This document shows, piece by piece, positions 1 through 8,758 of a stretch of DNA of 64,000 nucleotides. A program made the position numbers and the translations under genes. This stretch comes from Auricularia sp. M13. Taxonomy: Eukaryota; Basidiomycota; Agaricomycetes; Auriculariales; Auriculariaceae. A model generated the notes under the pieces. That model was not told where the DNA came from. It did not search any database and saw only the letters and a list, made by a program, of their open reading frames with translations. How positions within the stretch are numbered: position 1 is the first letter of the stretch; the number at the start of each line of letters is the position of its first letter. The stretch spans positions 1,674,001-1,738,000 of the forward strand of contig CM073201.1 in the NCBI GenBank assembly GCA_037042915.1. Reading direction: 5' to 3'.

Positions 1-444
1 TGAACAGGCGGCCGTTGCCAGCCTGCGAGTCCCAGCGCTCCTTCAGGGTTTGTCTTGCTTGCTCGTCGGATGAGAGGGGGTCGTCCAGGAGCGCGGTGAC
101 GAGCTCCTTAGCGCGAGCGGCGTCGTCCCACTCGAGCACTGCGACCTTTGAAACTCTATGCCAGCCGGGGAGGCAACGCAAAGCAACGCACCACCAATGC
201 GTGCCGTCTGCCGCTTGGCCCCATGCTCGACTATCGCCAAGGCCTCGTTCGTGCTCCAGCGCGTGAGCGTGTCCCAGCGCTGCGCGAGACTGGAGCCCGG
301 CGGCAGCGTCCGCGAGACTAGGGACTGCACATCGTTCAGCACGGGGATGGCGCGCGCGAGCAGGTCTGCATGGGAGTGTGCGGCGCGTGCGGGCACTAAG
401 GAGCGTGTGTGGGCGCGGCTGACGGCGCGTCTGACGAAGTTCAT
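1..444 (-). CDS. 5' part of an unrecognised, probably mitochondrial protein (runs off window)
   Basis: The ATG at 444 opens a frame rich in Arg and Ala at its N-terminus (MNFVRRAVSRAHTRSL), which looks like a mitochondrial presequence; that is inference. An intron of 53 nt at about 139-191 (donor GTGCGT, acceptor CAG) joins the first exon to a second that reads VLEWDDAARAKELVTALL and continues out of the window at base 1, so only about 130 residues are visible. I do not recognise the family. The start codon lies only 50 bp from the start of the divergent Tat-SF1 gene, so the two share a very short promoter region. A GTG-started longer frame to 504 overlaps the neighbour and is less likely. 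Confidence 0.5.
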
Positions 445-494
445 GCCAGCGCCGGAACTCCGATGGCCGCTCATTCCACCTCGCTTCACTCGCA

Positions 495-1913
495 ATGTCG
501 GCACCCGCGCCTCCGCCGGGCCCGGGGTCGGTGAACGGGATGCCGTTCGACGTCGACGACCCGCATATCCATTTCTCGAGAGAGACCGGCCGGTGGGAGT
601 ACGAGGACGAGGACGGCAACACGCTCGAATGGGACATGGTCAAGAGCGCCTGGCTGCCCGTCGTACGTACTCAGTTACAGCATTCAATGGCACTGAACAC
701 TCGCAGGTCGACGACGAGCTGCTGAAGAAACAGCAGGCCGCATATTCCGTGGCGGGCGTGGACGAAGAGGCACGTCGACCGCTAGCTGCAACTCCCTTAT
801 GCTCACCTGCTCGCGACTCACAGGCGCCCGCCCTCGAGCCGCGTGCCAAAAAGCGCAAAAAGGAGGACGACCCGGACGCGCCGGTCAACATCAAGCGCAA
901 GAAGGGCGCCGCGGCAGCGCCCAAGCCACAGGTCTCGAAGAACACGGCGGTCTACGTGACGCGCCTCCCGCCCGACGCGACCAAGGACGAAATTGTCGAG
1001 CGCTTCTCCAAGTTCGGCGTCATCATGGAGGACGACCAGGGCGAGCCCAAGGTCAAGATGTATGCGCGCGAGGACGGCACCTTCAACGGCGAGGCGCTCG
1101 TCGTATATTTCAAGGAGGAGTCCGTCTCGCTGGCCGTTACTATGCTCGACGACGCCGAGTTGCGGCTCGGCGACGACAAGACGCGTATGGGCGTGCAGAA
1201 GGCCGACTTTACGCACAAGCAGCCGCACCAGGCAGAAGTCAAGGACACCGCACCACGCGTCGTGGACAAGAAGAAGGCGACAAAACGGATCGGGAAAATG
1301 CAAAGGTACGCCTCAACTTCTCTTGATATCCTAACTTTGACCTCTGAATGTTTCACCTGAGTAGAAAGATAGATGAATGGGGTTCCGACGACGACTTTGG
1401 ACCGATGAAAGAAGCCCCGAAGAAAGCTGGTCCGGAGAGCACTTCACGCGTAGTTGTGCTCAAACATATGTTCTCTCTTGCCGAGCTGGACGAGGACGCC
1501 TCGCTTCTCCTCGACCTCAAGGAGGACGTTCGAGAAGAGTGTTCCAACCTCGGCGATGTCACAAACGTTGTCTTATACGACGTGCGTCTCCACTCTACAA
1601 ACGGGCGCATTGACTGACTCATTCGACGAGTAGAAAGAGCCCGATGGGATCATGACCGTGAAGTTTCGAGATCCCGTCAGCGCCCAGGCTTGTGTCATAG
1701 TCTGTCGTTCTTCTAGCTAGCTTCACGCGCGGAACTAATAAGCAGTTGCAGAAAATGAACGGCCGTTTCTTTGGCGGGCGACGCATCGAAGCATGGGTAT
1801 ATGACGGCAAGCAGCGGTACCGTCGAACAGGAGACCGCAACGCGGAAGACGGAGAAGAGGATGAGAAGGCGCGTCTGGATGCTTTCTCCGAGTGGCTCAT
1901 GCAGGGCGAGTGA
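495..1913 (+). CDS. CUS2: Tat-SF1/CUS2-like U2 snRNP-associated splicing factor
   Basis: Spliced from at least five exons; introns at about 663-706, 1306-1367, 1580-1633 and 1700-1752. The N-terminus carries a short aromatic/acidic stretch (FSRETGRWEYEDEDG) typical of Tat-SF1 homologs. A basic KKRKKE segment is followed by RRM1 (VYVTRLPPDATKDEI) and a C-terminal second RRM of the U2AF-homology type, with the RXF-like motif GRFFGGRRIEAWVYDG near the end. Family knowledge: Tat-SF1 in animals and Cus2 in yeast bind SF3b1/Prp11 and chaperone U2 snRNA folding during prespliceosome formation. It is notable that a U2 snRNA gene lies 2.7 kb away, but no functional link follows from that. The protein ends shortly after RRM2 in an acidic tail (EDGEEDEKARLD), shorter than the animal protein. 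Confidence 0.85.
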
Positions 1914-2046
1914 TATGCTCTGGGGTATGTTTTGCATAACAATGTACAAGTTGGGTGAACAAGTGAAATATAATCGATCGCAGCAGCTGCACAACTCTGC
2001 TATGGATACAATGGACCGCGGGGATATTAACCAACGTAACTCCCCT

Positions 2047-2292
2047 TTAGTTGATGGAATTCCGCTTGACCTGCTGCTCTGGAGTCGCCTTGGACCAGGT
2101 AACAGTCAAGACGACGTCATTGAGTGCAGCAGAAATATGCTCGGCGCTGGCACCTACGGGCAGCTGCAGCGCGCGCGAGAACTTGCCGGAACGCCGCTCG
2201 AGCATGACGTAGCCGTCTCTGTCCTCCGTCGCGGTGCTGACATGGCCGGAGACAGTGAGAGTGCCATTAGGTCGGCAAGGGTTCTCAAACTG
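2047..2292 (-). pseudogene. Truncated Hsp20/alpha-crystallin domain (copy 1)
   Basis: An open frame of about 80 codons reads NGTLTVSGHVSTATEDRDGY, then ERRSGKFSRALQLPVG, and ends at TAA (2047-2049). These match the C-terminal half of the alpha-crystallin domain of small heat-shock proteins: the ERxxGxFxRxxxLP signature and the following beta strand with LTVTW. The N-terminal arm and first half of the domain are missing: just upstream the frame meets a stop and no plausible exon is seen. I therefore call it a remnant rather than a working chaperone. A second, more damaged copy lies at 58966-59124, in the same position relative to the second U2 gene. Confidence 0.7.
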
Positions 2293-2418
2293 TCAGGGCA
2301 CTCACTCTGGAAATCTCCGGAACCTGTCCTCGTCGCACCTCGATGTAGACTCAACTAAGCCCGCTCGGCGCCAGCCGAGCGCCCTCGCAGAGGGGCTTAT
2401 GACTCAGTCCGCCAAATC

Positions 2419-3271
2419 GGGGACCTAGGATTATAGAATAGTGCATCCTCCTCAACTCCTGGCGACTCGCTACAAGCACCAAAACTGTAGCCAAGGACCA
2501 TCTCTACCTGAATATATAGACAGAATAGCCGCAGGGTATGTGCAAACTGCTCTGGTGTGGAGGCAATGGAGCTCTTCATTTTTTCAACATCCTCTAGGCA
2601 TATCTTGTGTCATGATTATTCAGTCGTCCTCAAAGGTTATTCATAAATCATATTAAATAGTTCTATGAAGCTTTGCATAAAAGATATGCACGCTAGGAGC
2701 TGCCGTTTCATGGGAATGCAACTTCCCGTAGGCGGAGAGGGCAAATCCGGGAGCAATGTCGGAAGTATATCCGCTCCATCAGACCCGCGACCGACGCTCG
2801 TGTCGGCGGCCAAACGCAGATTCAGGGGCCAAGAAACGACGCCTTATGCAAGAAAATGACTTATTAAGTTCCCAAAACATAAATTCTGAAGCACAATTCC
2901 CGATTTTATGTGATAAATGGGTCATGAATTCGGAGCGGCAAGCCACAATGCAGCGTATATTACCTGCGACGAGACCAGAGGTCGTTCAAATCGGCCAAAA
3001 TTAATTTATCGCATAGATATAGACCTAATTGAATTTTCAAATCTGTGAGGTAGTCTTTCTGAGTGTATCAGGCTCTTCGAGGAGCTGTGTATTGTCGGGT
3101 TGAGGCTGTCGCGACCCCCGACTGATTTGCCGCCTACGACGAGAGGAATGGCTATATTAAAATATGCTGAGTATCTGGAATAGTAGATATGCTTCTTGGC
3201 TTTCAATTTCACTTATCAACTTAGGTTTTAAAATGTGTCGTTCAGCTGCTATTCTATAATCCTAGGTCCCC
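2419..3271. repeat. Perfect 23-bp inverted repeat (arms 2419-2441 and 3249-3271)
   Basis: The left arm on the minus strand and the right arm on the plus strand share the same 23 bases, beginning CTATTCTATAATCCTAGG. Weaker similarity continues outward from both arms (…GCGGACT…, then a C-rich stretch), so the arms look like the ends of two related elements in head-to-head order rather than the ends of one simple transposon. No coding capacity lies between them. Confidence 0.65.
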
Positions 3272-3290
3272 CGTATAGCGGACTTTGGCA

Positions 3291-3323
3291 CAAACCCCTC
3301 CGGCTGCCGGCCGGAGGGGTTTG
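3291..3323. repeat. GC-rich perfect hairpin
   Basis: A 14-base arm (CAAACCCCTCCGGC) is followed by a 5-base loop and its exact reverse complement. It sits 19 bp outside the right arm of the 23-bp inverted repeat and is probably a subterminal hairpin of that element. It is not next to a gene end, so a terminator role is unlikely. Confidence 0.7.
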
Positions 3324-3378
3324 GTTCCGAATCTAACCTCGATGTTACTCGAGGATATTCTGTGCGATGTTGTAATTA

Positions 3379-4271
3379 ATGGGGACGTGAAATCCCCGCA
3401 ATGCCGTTTGCCTCCGGTCGGCTTCCCCCGTATGGATCGACTGTCCAGGGCCTATTTTAAGTCCCACAGGCAATATAAAATTTCAATAATTATGCAAATC
3501 TAAGTCAATGAAGGCTATCTTGAGTTCGTGGGTCTCATTTACCCGAAATGTTTGGCGGGAGTATCGATTAGCTGTCATTCTGAATGATTGAGATACGGTA
3601 TACGCAAATTGAGACCCACGAATTGTAGATAGAGTGCTAAAACAATATTCCCATAAGTATCGAAAGCTGAGATGCTGCGGTTCAGAAGGAATAGGACGTC
3701 CGGTTTTGGGCGGTTCGCCATACAAACGACCCGCTTACATAAGCTATCTCGTCCGTCCTGAAGGTGCCGGAACACCTTTTCCATCCTTCGGGGCATCTCC
3801 CGCCCATATTTCAGCCTCAAAAGTACTAATATACTTAAGTTACATTGAAATAGGTACAATGTGACATTTATTTCGCAACATGAGTGTGTCAATGAGCTAA
3901 TTTCAGTGGTGGGCATGGGAAGCCCGAAGAACCCATTGTATCCTCTACCTTGCTTCAAAATATGTCTCATACACGTATAATAGCATATATAGTCATATGA
4001 TATCCTTTCAGTCTATTTGAGCACTGTATATGGCTGTCTTCAATTTCTTGGAGGCGGAGACCAGTTGTATCTAGCTTATATCTCCGTCATTTGGCGGACT
4101 TTCAGCTCAGACCTTAGTATATAGCTAGTATAGACGTATGCTAATAGTGAGGTGCAGATATTTTGCGGGGATTGCTTGTCTTTCTGCTGTTAGAGGCGGA
4201 TTGAGTCCCAGGGGACTTATCTCGGCTTCAATCGGGAACGGCCGGTTTGGCGGGGATTTCACGTCCCCATA
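3379..4271. repeat. 21-bp inverted repeat with its own internal palindrome (arms 3379-3399 and 4251-4271)
   Basis: Both arms contain ATGGGGACGTGAAATCCCCG in opposite orientation, with AT-rich TAATTA-like flanks on the outer side. Each arm is itself a small hairpin (GGGGA…TCCCC). Looser similarity continues inward for about 25 bp. This has the form of a non-autonomous DNA element of about 0.9 kb; no target-site duplication could be fixed. Confidence 0.55.
3515..3632. repeat. Imperfect inverted repeat, about 26 bp arms
   Basis: Arms 3515-3540 and 3606-3632 both contain TTCGTGGGTCTCA, extended on both sides with a few mismatches (CTATCT… at the outer ends). The 118-bp unit could fold as a stem-loop and may be a small element nested inside the 3379-4271 repeat. 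Confidence 0.5.
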
Positions 4272-4579
4272 ATTAAGTGTTACTGTTGGGCTGACTTTAC
4301 CTCTCCTCCATACACATGAGACAGCAAGACGGCAACATAATACTGTACGGCATACCAATATGACCATGGGGCTATCAATCTAAAGCTTGGAGTTACTTCG
4401 TTCCCAAATTGTACACAGGTTAGCTACCTACGCCGAACATACACACATATTGACAACACCCCGAATAGAATCTCCACGAACCACCCGGCAAGACAGTTTC
4501 AAGCTTTCATCGCACTGTCGGACGCATTGCCAAACTGGCTGGTCACGACAGTTCCATGAAGGGTTGAAAAGCGAAGAAG

Positions 4580-4775
4580 GGGCCCTGACGACACAAGCCG
4601 GGAGTGCAGTGGCAAGGTCATCGTGCGAAGCGCCTTGAGCAAGCCCAAGAGCGCAACACGGGCTGTCAAAAATAAGATAACAACGAACAGACCCCATAGG
4701 GTCGTTATAGTTGTTAAACTATAAAGAACAGATACTACACTTGATCTAAGCCAAAAGGCCAGAGTGGTAAGGAAT
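4580..4775 (-). ncRNA. U2: U2 spliceosomal snRNA (copy 1)
   Basis: The minus strand reads GGCCTTTTGGCTTAGATCAA from RNA position 18, then GTGTAGTATCTGTTC, which includes the branch-point-recognition GUAGUA. This core is nearly invariant in U2 of all eukaryotes. A stem-loop IIa/b region with AACTATAACG follows, then the Sm site ATTTTTG and a 3' stem-loop with GATGACCTTGCCACTGCACT, which aligns with human stem-loop IV. The 5' end is set at the A of ATTCC by comparison with fission-yeast U2; the 3' end after stem-loop IV is approximate. RNA position 150 is G here and A in copy 2, the only difference inside the proposed RNA. Roughly 85 bp beyond the 3' end are also almost identical between copies. 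Confidence 0.93.
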
Positions 4776-4806
4776 CATGGAAGTTGGGCGGCAGGTTTAT
4801 CTAGGA
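4776..4806 (-). promoter_or_regulatory. Conserved proximal U2 promoter with degenerate TATA (TAGATAAA)
   Basis: The 31 bases just upstream of the U2 5' end differ from those of copy 2 at about six positions, after which similarity is lost. The element TAGATAAACCTG lies about 29 bp upstream of the RNA start, where copy 2 has TATATAAACCTG. Position and sequence fit a TATA-like core promoter for RNA polymerase II snRNA transcription; this copy has a base that weakens the TATA match. Confidence 0.55.
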
Positions 4807-5121
4807 TCCGCTTTCGTGTGCACGGGCCATGCACAAAACCATGATCGACGGTGACCGTTTCTCTCAGGGATGACGTTGGTTCGCGCTCTTGCGGCTATAG
4901 ATACTCCTGAAACATCGATATCCCTCTGACAGGATGAGCTGGGCTGAATGGGCAGGAGAGGACTAGAAACAGGAGGTTTGCCACGACGCCCCGAATTGCC
5001 GGTCCAGGGGCACCTTCTTGGTCTCTGACGGCCAATTTCGAGCTCCAAGTGATCCTCGCAGGCTTTGCGAGCCTTAAAGTGCATCGCTCGCGATGGAGTT
5101 CAGGTGTTGCGTCTTGAGCTC
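4807..5121. other. Intergenic region between divergent U2 and REC8
   Basis: About 315 bp shared by the minus-strand U2 gene and plus-strand REC8 gene. I see no coding frame, repeat or recognisable motif beyond the U2 proximal promoter. It presumably holds the regulatory sequence of both genes. Confidence 0.4.
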
Positions 5122-8100
5122 ATGTTCTTTTCTACCGAGCTGCTGAGCAGACGAGACGGCGGCTTCGGCCTCCTTTGGTGCGTGTTGCGCCGCCGCCGCG
5201 TTGCTACGCGCTGAACTCTGCGCGACAGGCTTGCTGCAACTCTCGGTCCTAAGTCCTCGTTTAGTAAACTGCCCAAGCGCTCTGTCCTCAACGCGGATAT
5301 CGCTCAGTTATGCGAGCTCATCGCGCAGCCACAGGAGCCGCTGTCTCTCAGACTGTCCTCTAATCTCATGGTCGGCGCTGCCAGGTGCGGGTCTTGTTTC
5401 CAGATGCAATATTAGTTGATATATGCTACTCCAGAGTTTATCGAGGTTGGGCCGCACTTTGACCTGGGCTGCCGGTGTCGTCGTGCTCACACGCTCTGAG
5501 CAGTCAAGCACGATATCTTCTTCGCCGACGTCAACTCGTGCTTCGTCAATCTCAAGAAAGCCGTTCAGGACATACGTGCTGCAGCGTCGACGGCTGCACT
5601 CGAGATGAATAACCCAGTGGCGCGGTAAGCCATGCTTCACGCGTCGATGTGCAATTGACCACGGACTGTCAGCCTCGACGCGCTCAACGTTGCACTGGAC
5701 CCGGGAATGGGACGTGCTGCTCTTGACATTGACTTTCTCGCTCCAGTGAGTGCATATGACCGCACCGTAGTTCCCTGCTCATACCATGGATGTAGTCCTG
5801 GGACGAATGGATTGCACGTGCCGTGGAGGATCTCGACCTCGATATAGACGACTCCGAAGACTATGATCCCAGAGCACGCAAATCCAACTCACGGGCAGCC
5901 GCATCGAAGCGAACCAAGCAGCAGTCGGTCCCTGCTACTCCCGGCGCGCATACACTCGACGAGCACCATCTCCACCTTCTTCACACCTCGCTCGACGGGA
6001 GCTCATCTTCCCAGAACGCTGGCAGCTTTCAACTTCCCGCGGATATGAGCAATGACGATCTGTTGTTCGACGGCGGCGGACTGGGTAACATGGACCTTGA
6101 CCTTGGCTTGGATCTGGGAGAGGGCTGGGAATTCCCTACGCAAGCCACCATCGCCGAAAATTTTTTCCCTCTAAATGACCATCGACCCCCGTAAGTTGTT
6201 GTACTCAATTCATACCGCTGTGCTGATTCATGTCGCTGGTCGCAGGATGGACGAGGATTTCCCGCCCATTGACTTTGGGGCCAGGGAGATGCAGGTTTCA
6301 TGATGGACGTCGACATGCAGCACCCCGACGAGCAGCCGAATCCAACTGCAAGAGCGGGGGGCATGGTCGCAAAAGGGTGAGGCGTTCATCTACACACTTT
6401 CTCCGCGTCTGAAATGCATTCAGACCCGTGCAGAGGCTGCTGAGAAAGGTGCTAGCTCAGTGCTCGGCTTCACCGAGCGACTGATCAGTTACCTCTGCAC
6501 AGACAACGAAGACCCGGACGCTAATTTTGCGCCGCACCCGCGCTCGATTCTTGTCACTCCATCGCGTACAGAAGAAATCTCGGATAAGGCTTCTCCTCCG
6601 CCCGTACAAGCCCGCAAGAAGAAACTCGTTCGCCTGCTGCTTGACGTTCGGACTGAGCTCACAGACGCGGAGATGAAGGTACGTGACTGCTCTGGCTTCT
6701 CTCGTCGCTCCTGAATCTGAGAATCGGCTTAGCATGCTAGGGAGAAGTATGTCGAGGAGCAAAACAAGTTGAGGCTCGCGGAAGAGGCCAAAAAGCAGGA
6801 GAAGGATATGATGCGCCGGATCGATGAGATGATGTGGCTACCTCCCCCTACCTGTGAGTTTTAAGCATCGTCCGCTACGCAAGGTTTCTCATAACGCCCC
6901 AAGTCCGTGCTCCAGAGCTTCTGGAATTCTGGCACAACTCGTTCAAAGTCCAAGTCGAGGCGCGCAGTGGCGTTATTCATGTTGACCGCGGAGGTCAGTC
7001 CCATGAGGAATATATGGCTGCTTTCATATAATTGACTGGTATGGATCTACAGGGCACGACCTGGAGCATGGGCACGCCAAGCGCAGACGCGTCAACGGGC
7101 AAGGCGCTGCCGGGGACATTGGGCCCAACCCAGACGCGGGTCCGACCATGCTCGACGGGGAAGACTTCATGATGAATGACTTTGGTACTGTTCCCTCCAT
7201 TCAGACATTTCTGTCTGCTTACTCTAGCGCAGGTGGAATCGACTTCGACACTCAACACCTGGATCGCATCAGGTCTTCAGCTGTGTGTTACGCATTTTGT
7301 GTCCTGAGATATGTGGAGTTTACCAACCCGCAGACGCCCGAAATGGCTCGCCGAGGCTCCCGTCCTCCCTCCGTCACTGGGAGCGGGCTCGGAGTGCCAG
7401 ACCTTCCCGCCGACCTTGATCTTGCTCGTGGACAGCATGCGAACGAGTCGCAGGTGGTATCACTCTTTCCGTGGGACAATGCCGGTTTTGCGAGTTCCTC
7501 CGTCGCAGGCGGGGCTGCAAGCGGTCTGAGAACGCCCAGCGTGAAAGAAGGCGACGCCACCCGCCTCAGCCGCTCGCGCTCCGTTCTCTCTGGTAGTCCG
7601 GCTTTACGGGCGAGTGTCGGGCAGGGCTCGTTACGCGGCCTCTCCGACGCAGGAGGTCCGGTAGCTCTTGATGAGTTCCAGCTAGACCGTGAGTGTTTAC
7701 CTTATCTTCATAAATCTCCATTTGACCTAAAAGCTCCCTGCAGTGGATGTTGAGGGAATGGATGATGGCCTGGGCGCATCGCACAATCAAACAGGGCAGT
7801 CCCAGTCCCAGTCACAGTCGGCTTCTCAGACGCTGGCCGCACTTGAAAAAAGCTCGTTTAAATTTCTCGAGTGAGTCCAAAGTTACAGCCACGCAATAAG
7901 ATGGCTGCAAAGCTGACCTCATGCTCGAATAGATATGCGAAAGCAATGCAGCTCAATGTGCGGCGAGACCCTCGTGCTGGCGGGTCTCGCTCGGTCATGT
8001 TTGACGATATACTTCCCAAAGAAACAAGCAATAGGGACGTTGCAGCTTCTGGTTTCTATCATTGCCTTTGTGAGCAGTTACCACCTCAGCCGGCACGCTC

Positions 8101-8194
8101 GCTGACGACTGTGCGTCCAGTGTTAGCGACGAAGGACCTTGTCAGACTGGAGCAGCCTGAGCCTTTCGGACCGATCAAAATTAGTATTCTGTGA
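5122..8194 (+). CDS. REC8: Cohesin kleisin subunit, REC8/RAD21 family
   Basis: The first exon reads MFFSTELLSRRDGGFGLLW, the kleisin N-terminus that binds the SMC3 head. Across two introns (5385-5434 and 5446-5503) and an 11-nt exon (5435-5445) the frame gives VGAARVYRVKHDIFFADVNS, then FVNLKKAVQDIR, the conserved end of the N-domain. The centre is acidic and low-complexity. The C-terminal winged helix ends with ATKDLVRLEQPEPFGPIKI, which binds SMC1. Family role: closes the cohesin ring; REC8 is the meiotic form. I favour REC8 because the protein is compact and the middle diverged, but mitotic RAD21 is not excluded. The final exons are joined by short introns near 7685-7742, 7872-7932 and 8070-8120. 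The frame changes near 6280-6295 (MDEDFPPIDF to GDAGFMMDVD) without a visible intron. Confidence 0.82.
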
Positions 8195-8758
8195 CCTGCT
8201 GCAATCTCTCTTCCAATACGGTCTATATGCTTCGTAGTGTGTGACCGCTATTCTGATGTCCCGTTTCTTGTTCCCGACTTGACGTAATAGATTCAAGCGT
8301 GTACTTCAGTAGCCGAGTATGATGAATACTGTTGTGGGCGGGCTGCGAGACGGTGACCAAGCACTGCTTTTGCTCACTCAATCCGAGGCCAAGATTCATG
8401 TGGGGGTGCGGATCGACAACGTCAGATTTCATCTGAGGTGTGCCTGACGACGCACTGGCGCTCCAGGAGGATCGCTGGGGCTGTGCTACGGAGATACACC
8501 CTGAGTTTGCATGTCGATGCTGCTGCGGTAGCATCTAGCAGCATTGCATACGGCCTCGACACTGTTCGTATGACCGGGCTGAGGGAGAACAAAGGCCAGA
8601 GTGTATGCGGGAGGGCTAGGACAAACGACAAAAGATCGGAAAAATGCACTTACACCGTGTGAGAGCAAGCGCCAACCACAAGGACGACTTAAGAGATGGC
8701 GTGCCTTATAACAGCAGACTAGACGACGGGGCCTCTCTTCCTGCTCATTCACTGTCTG
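8195..8758. other. Intergenic, 564 bp, no gene recognised
   Basis: Lies between the REC8 stop and the PH-domain gene. Minus-strand frames of 75-103 codons exist but have no family features and overlap one another in different phases. A 15-bp direct repeat CTGACGACGCACTGG occurs near 8446 and 8773. No RNA gene was seen. Confidence 0.35.

Larger units (their letters stand above)
2293..4579. other. Repeat island without recognised genes
   Basis: About 2.3 kb between the Hsp20 remnant and the U2 gene. It is more AT-rich than its surroundings, has no long coding frame with family features, and is built of several inverted repeats listed separately. The motif GGCGGACT recurs at about 2405 (-), 3278 (+, as AGCGGACT) and 4091 (+), suggesting several decayed members of one element family. 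No transposase or reverse transcriptase sequence was found. Confidence 0.55.

Noticed and set aside
3006-3970. Short open frames in the first repeat island
   Set aside because: AT-rich, overlapping, no similarity to transposase or other proteins; the region is explained by inverted repeats.
4428-4697. 89-codon minus-strand frame (MGSVRCYLIF…)
   Set aside because: It lies wholly inside the U2 snRNA gene and its conserved 3' flank.
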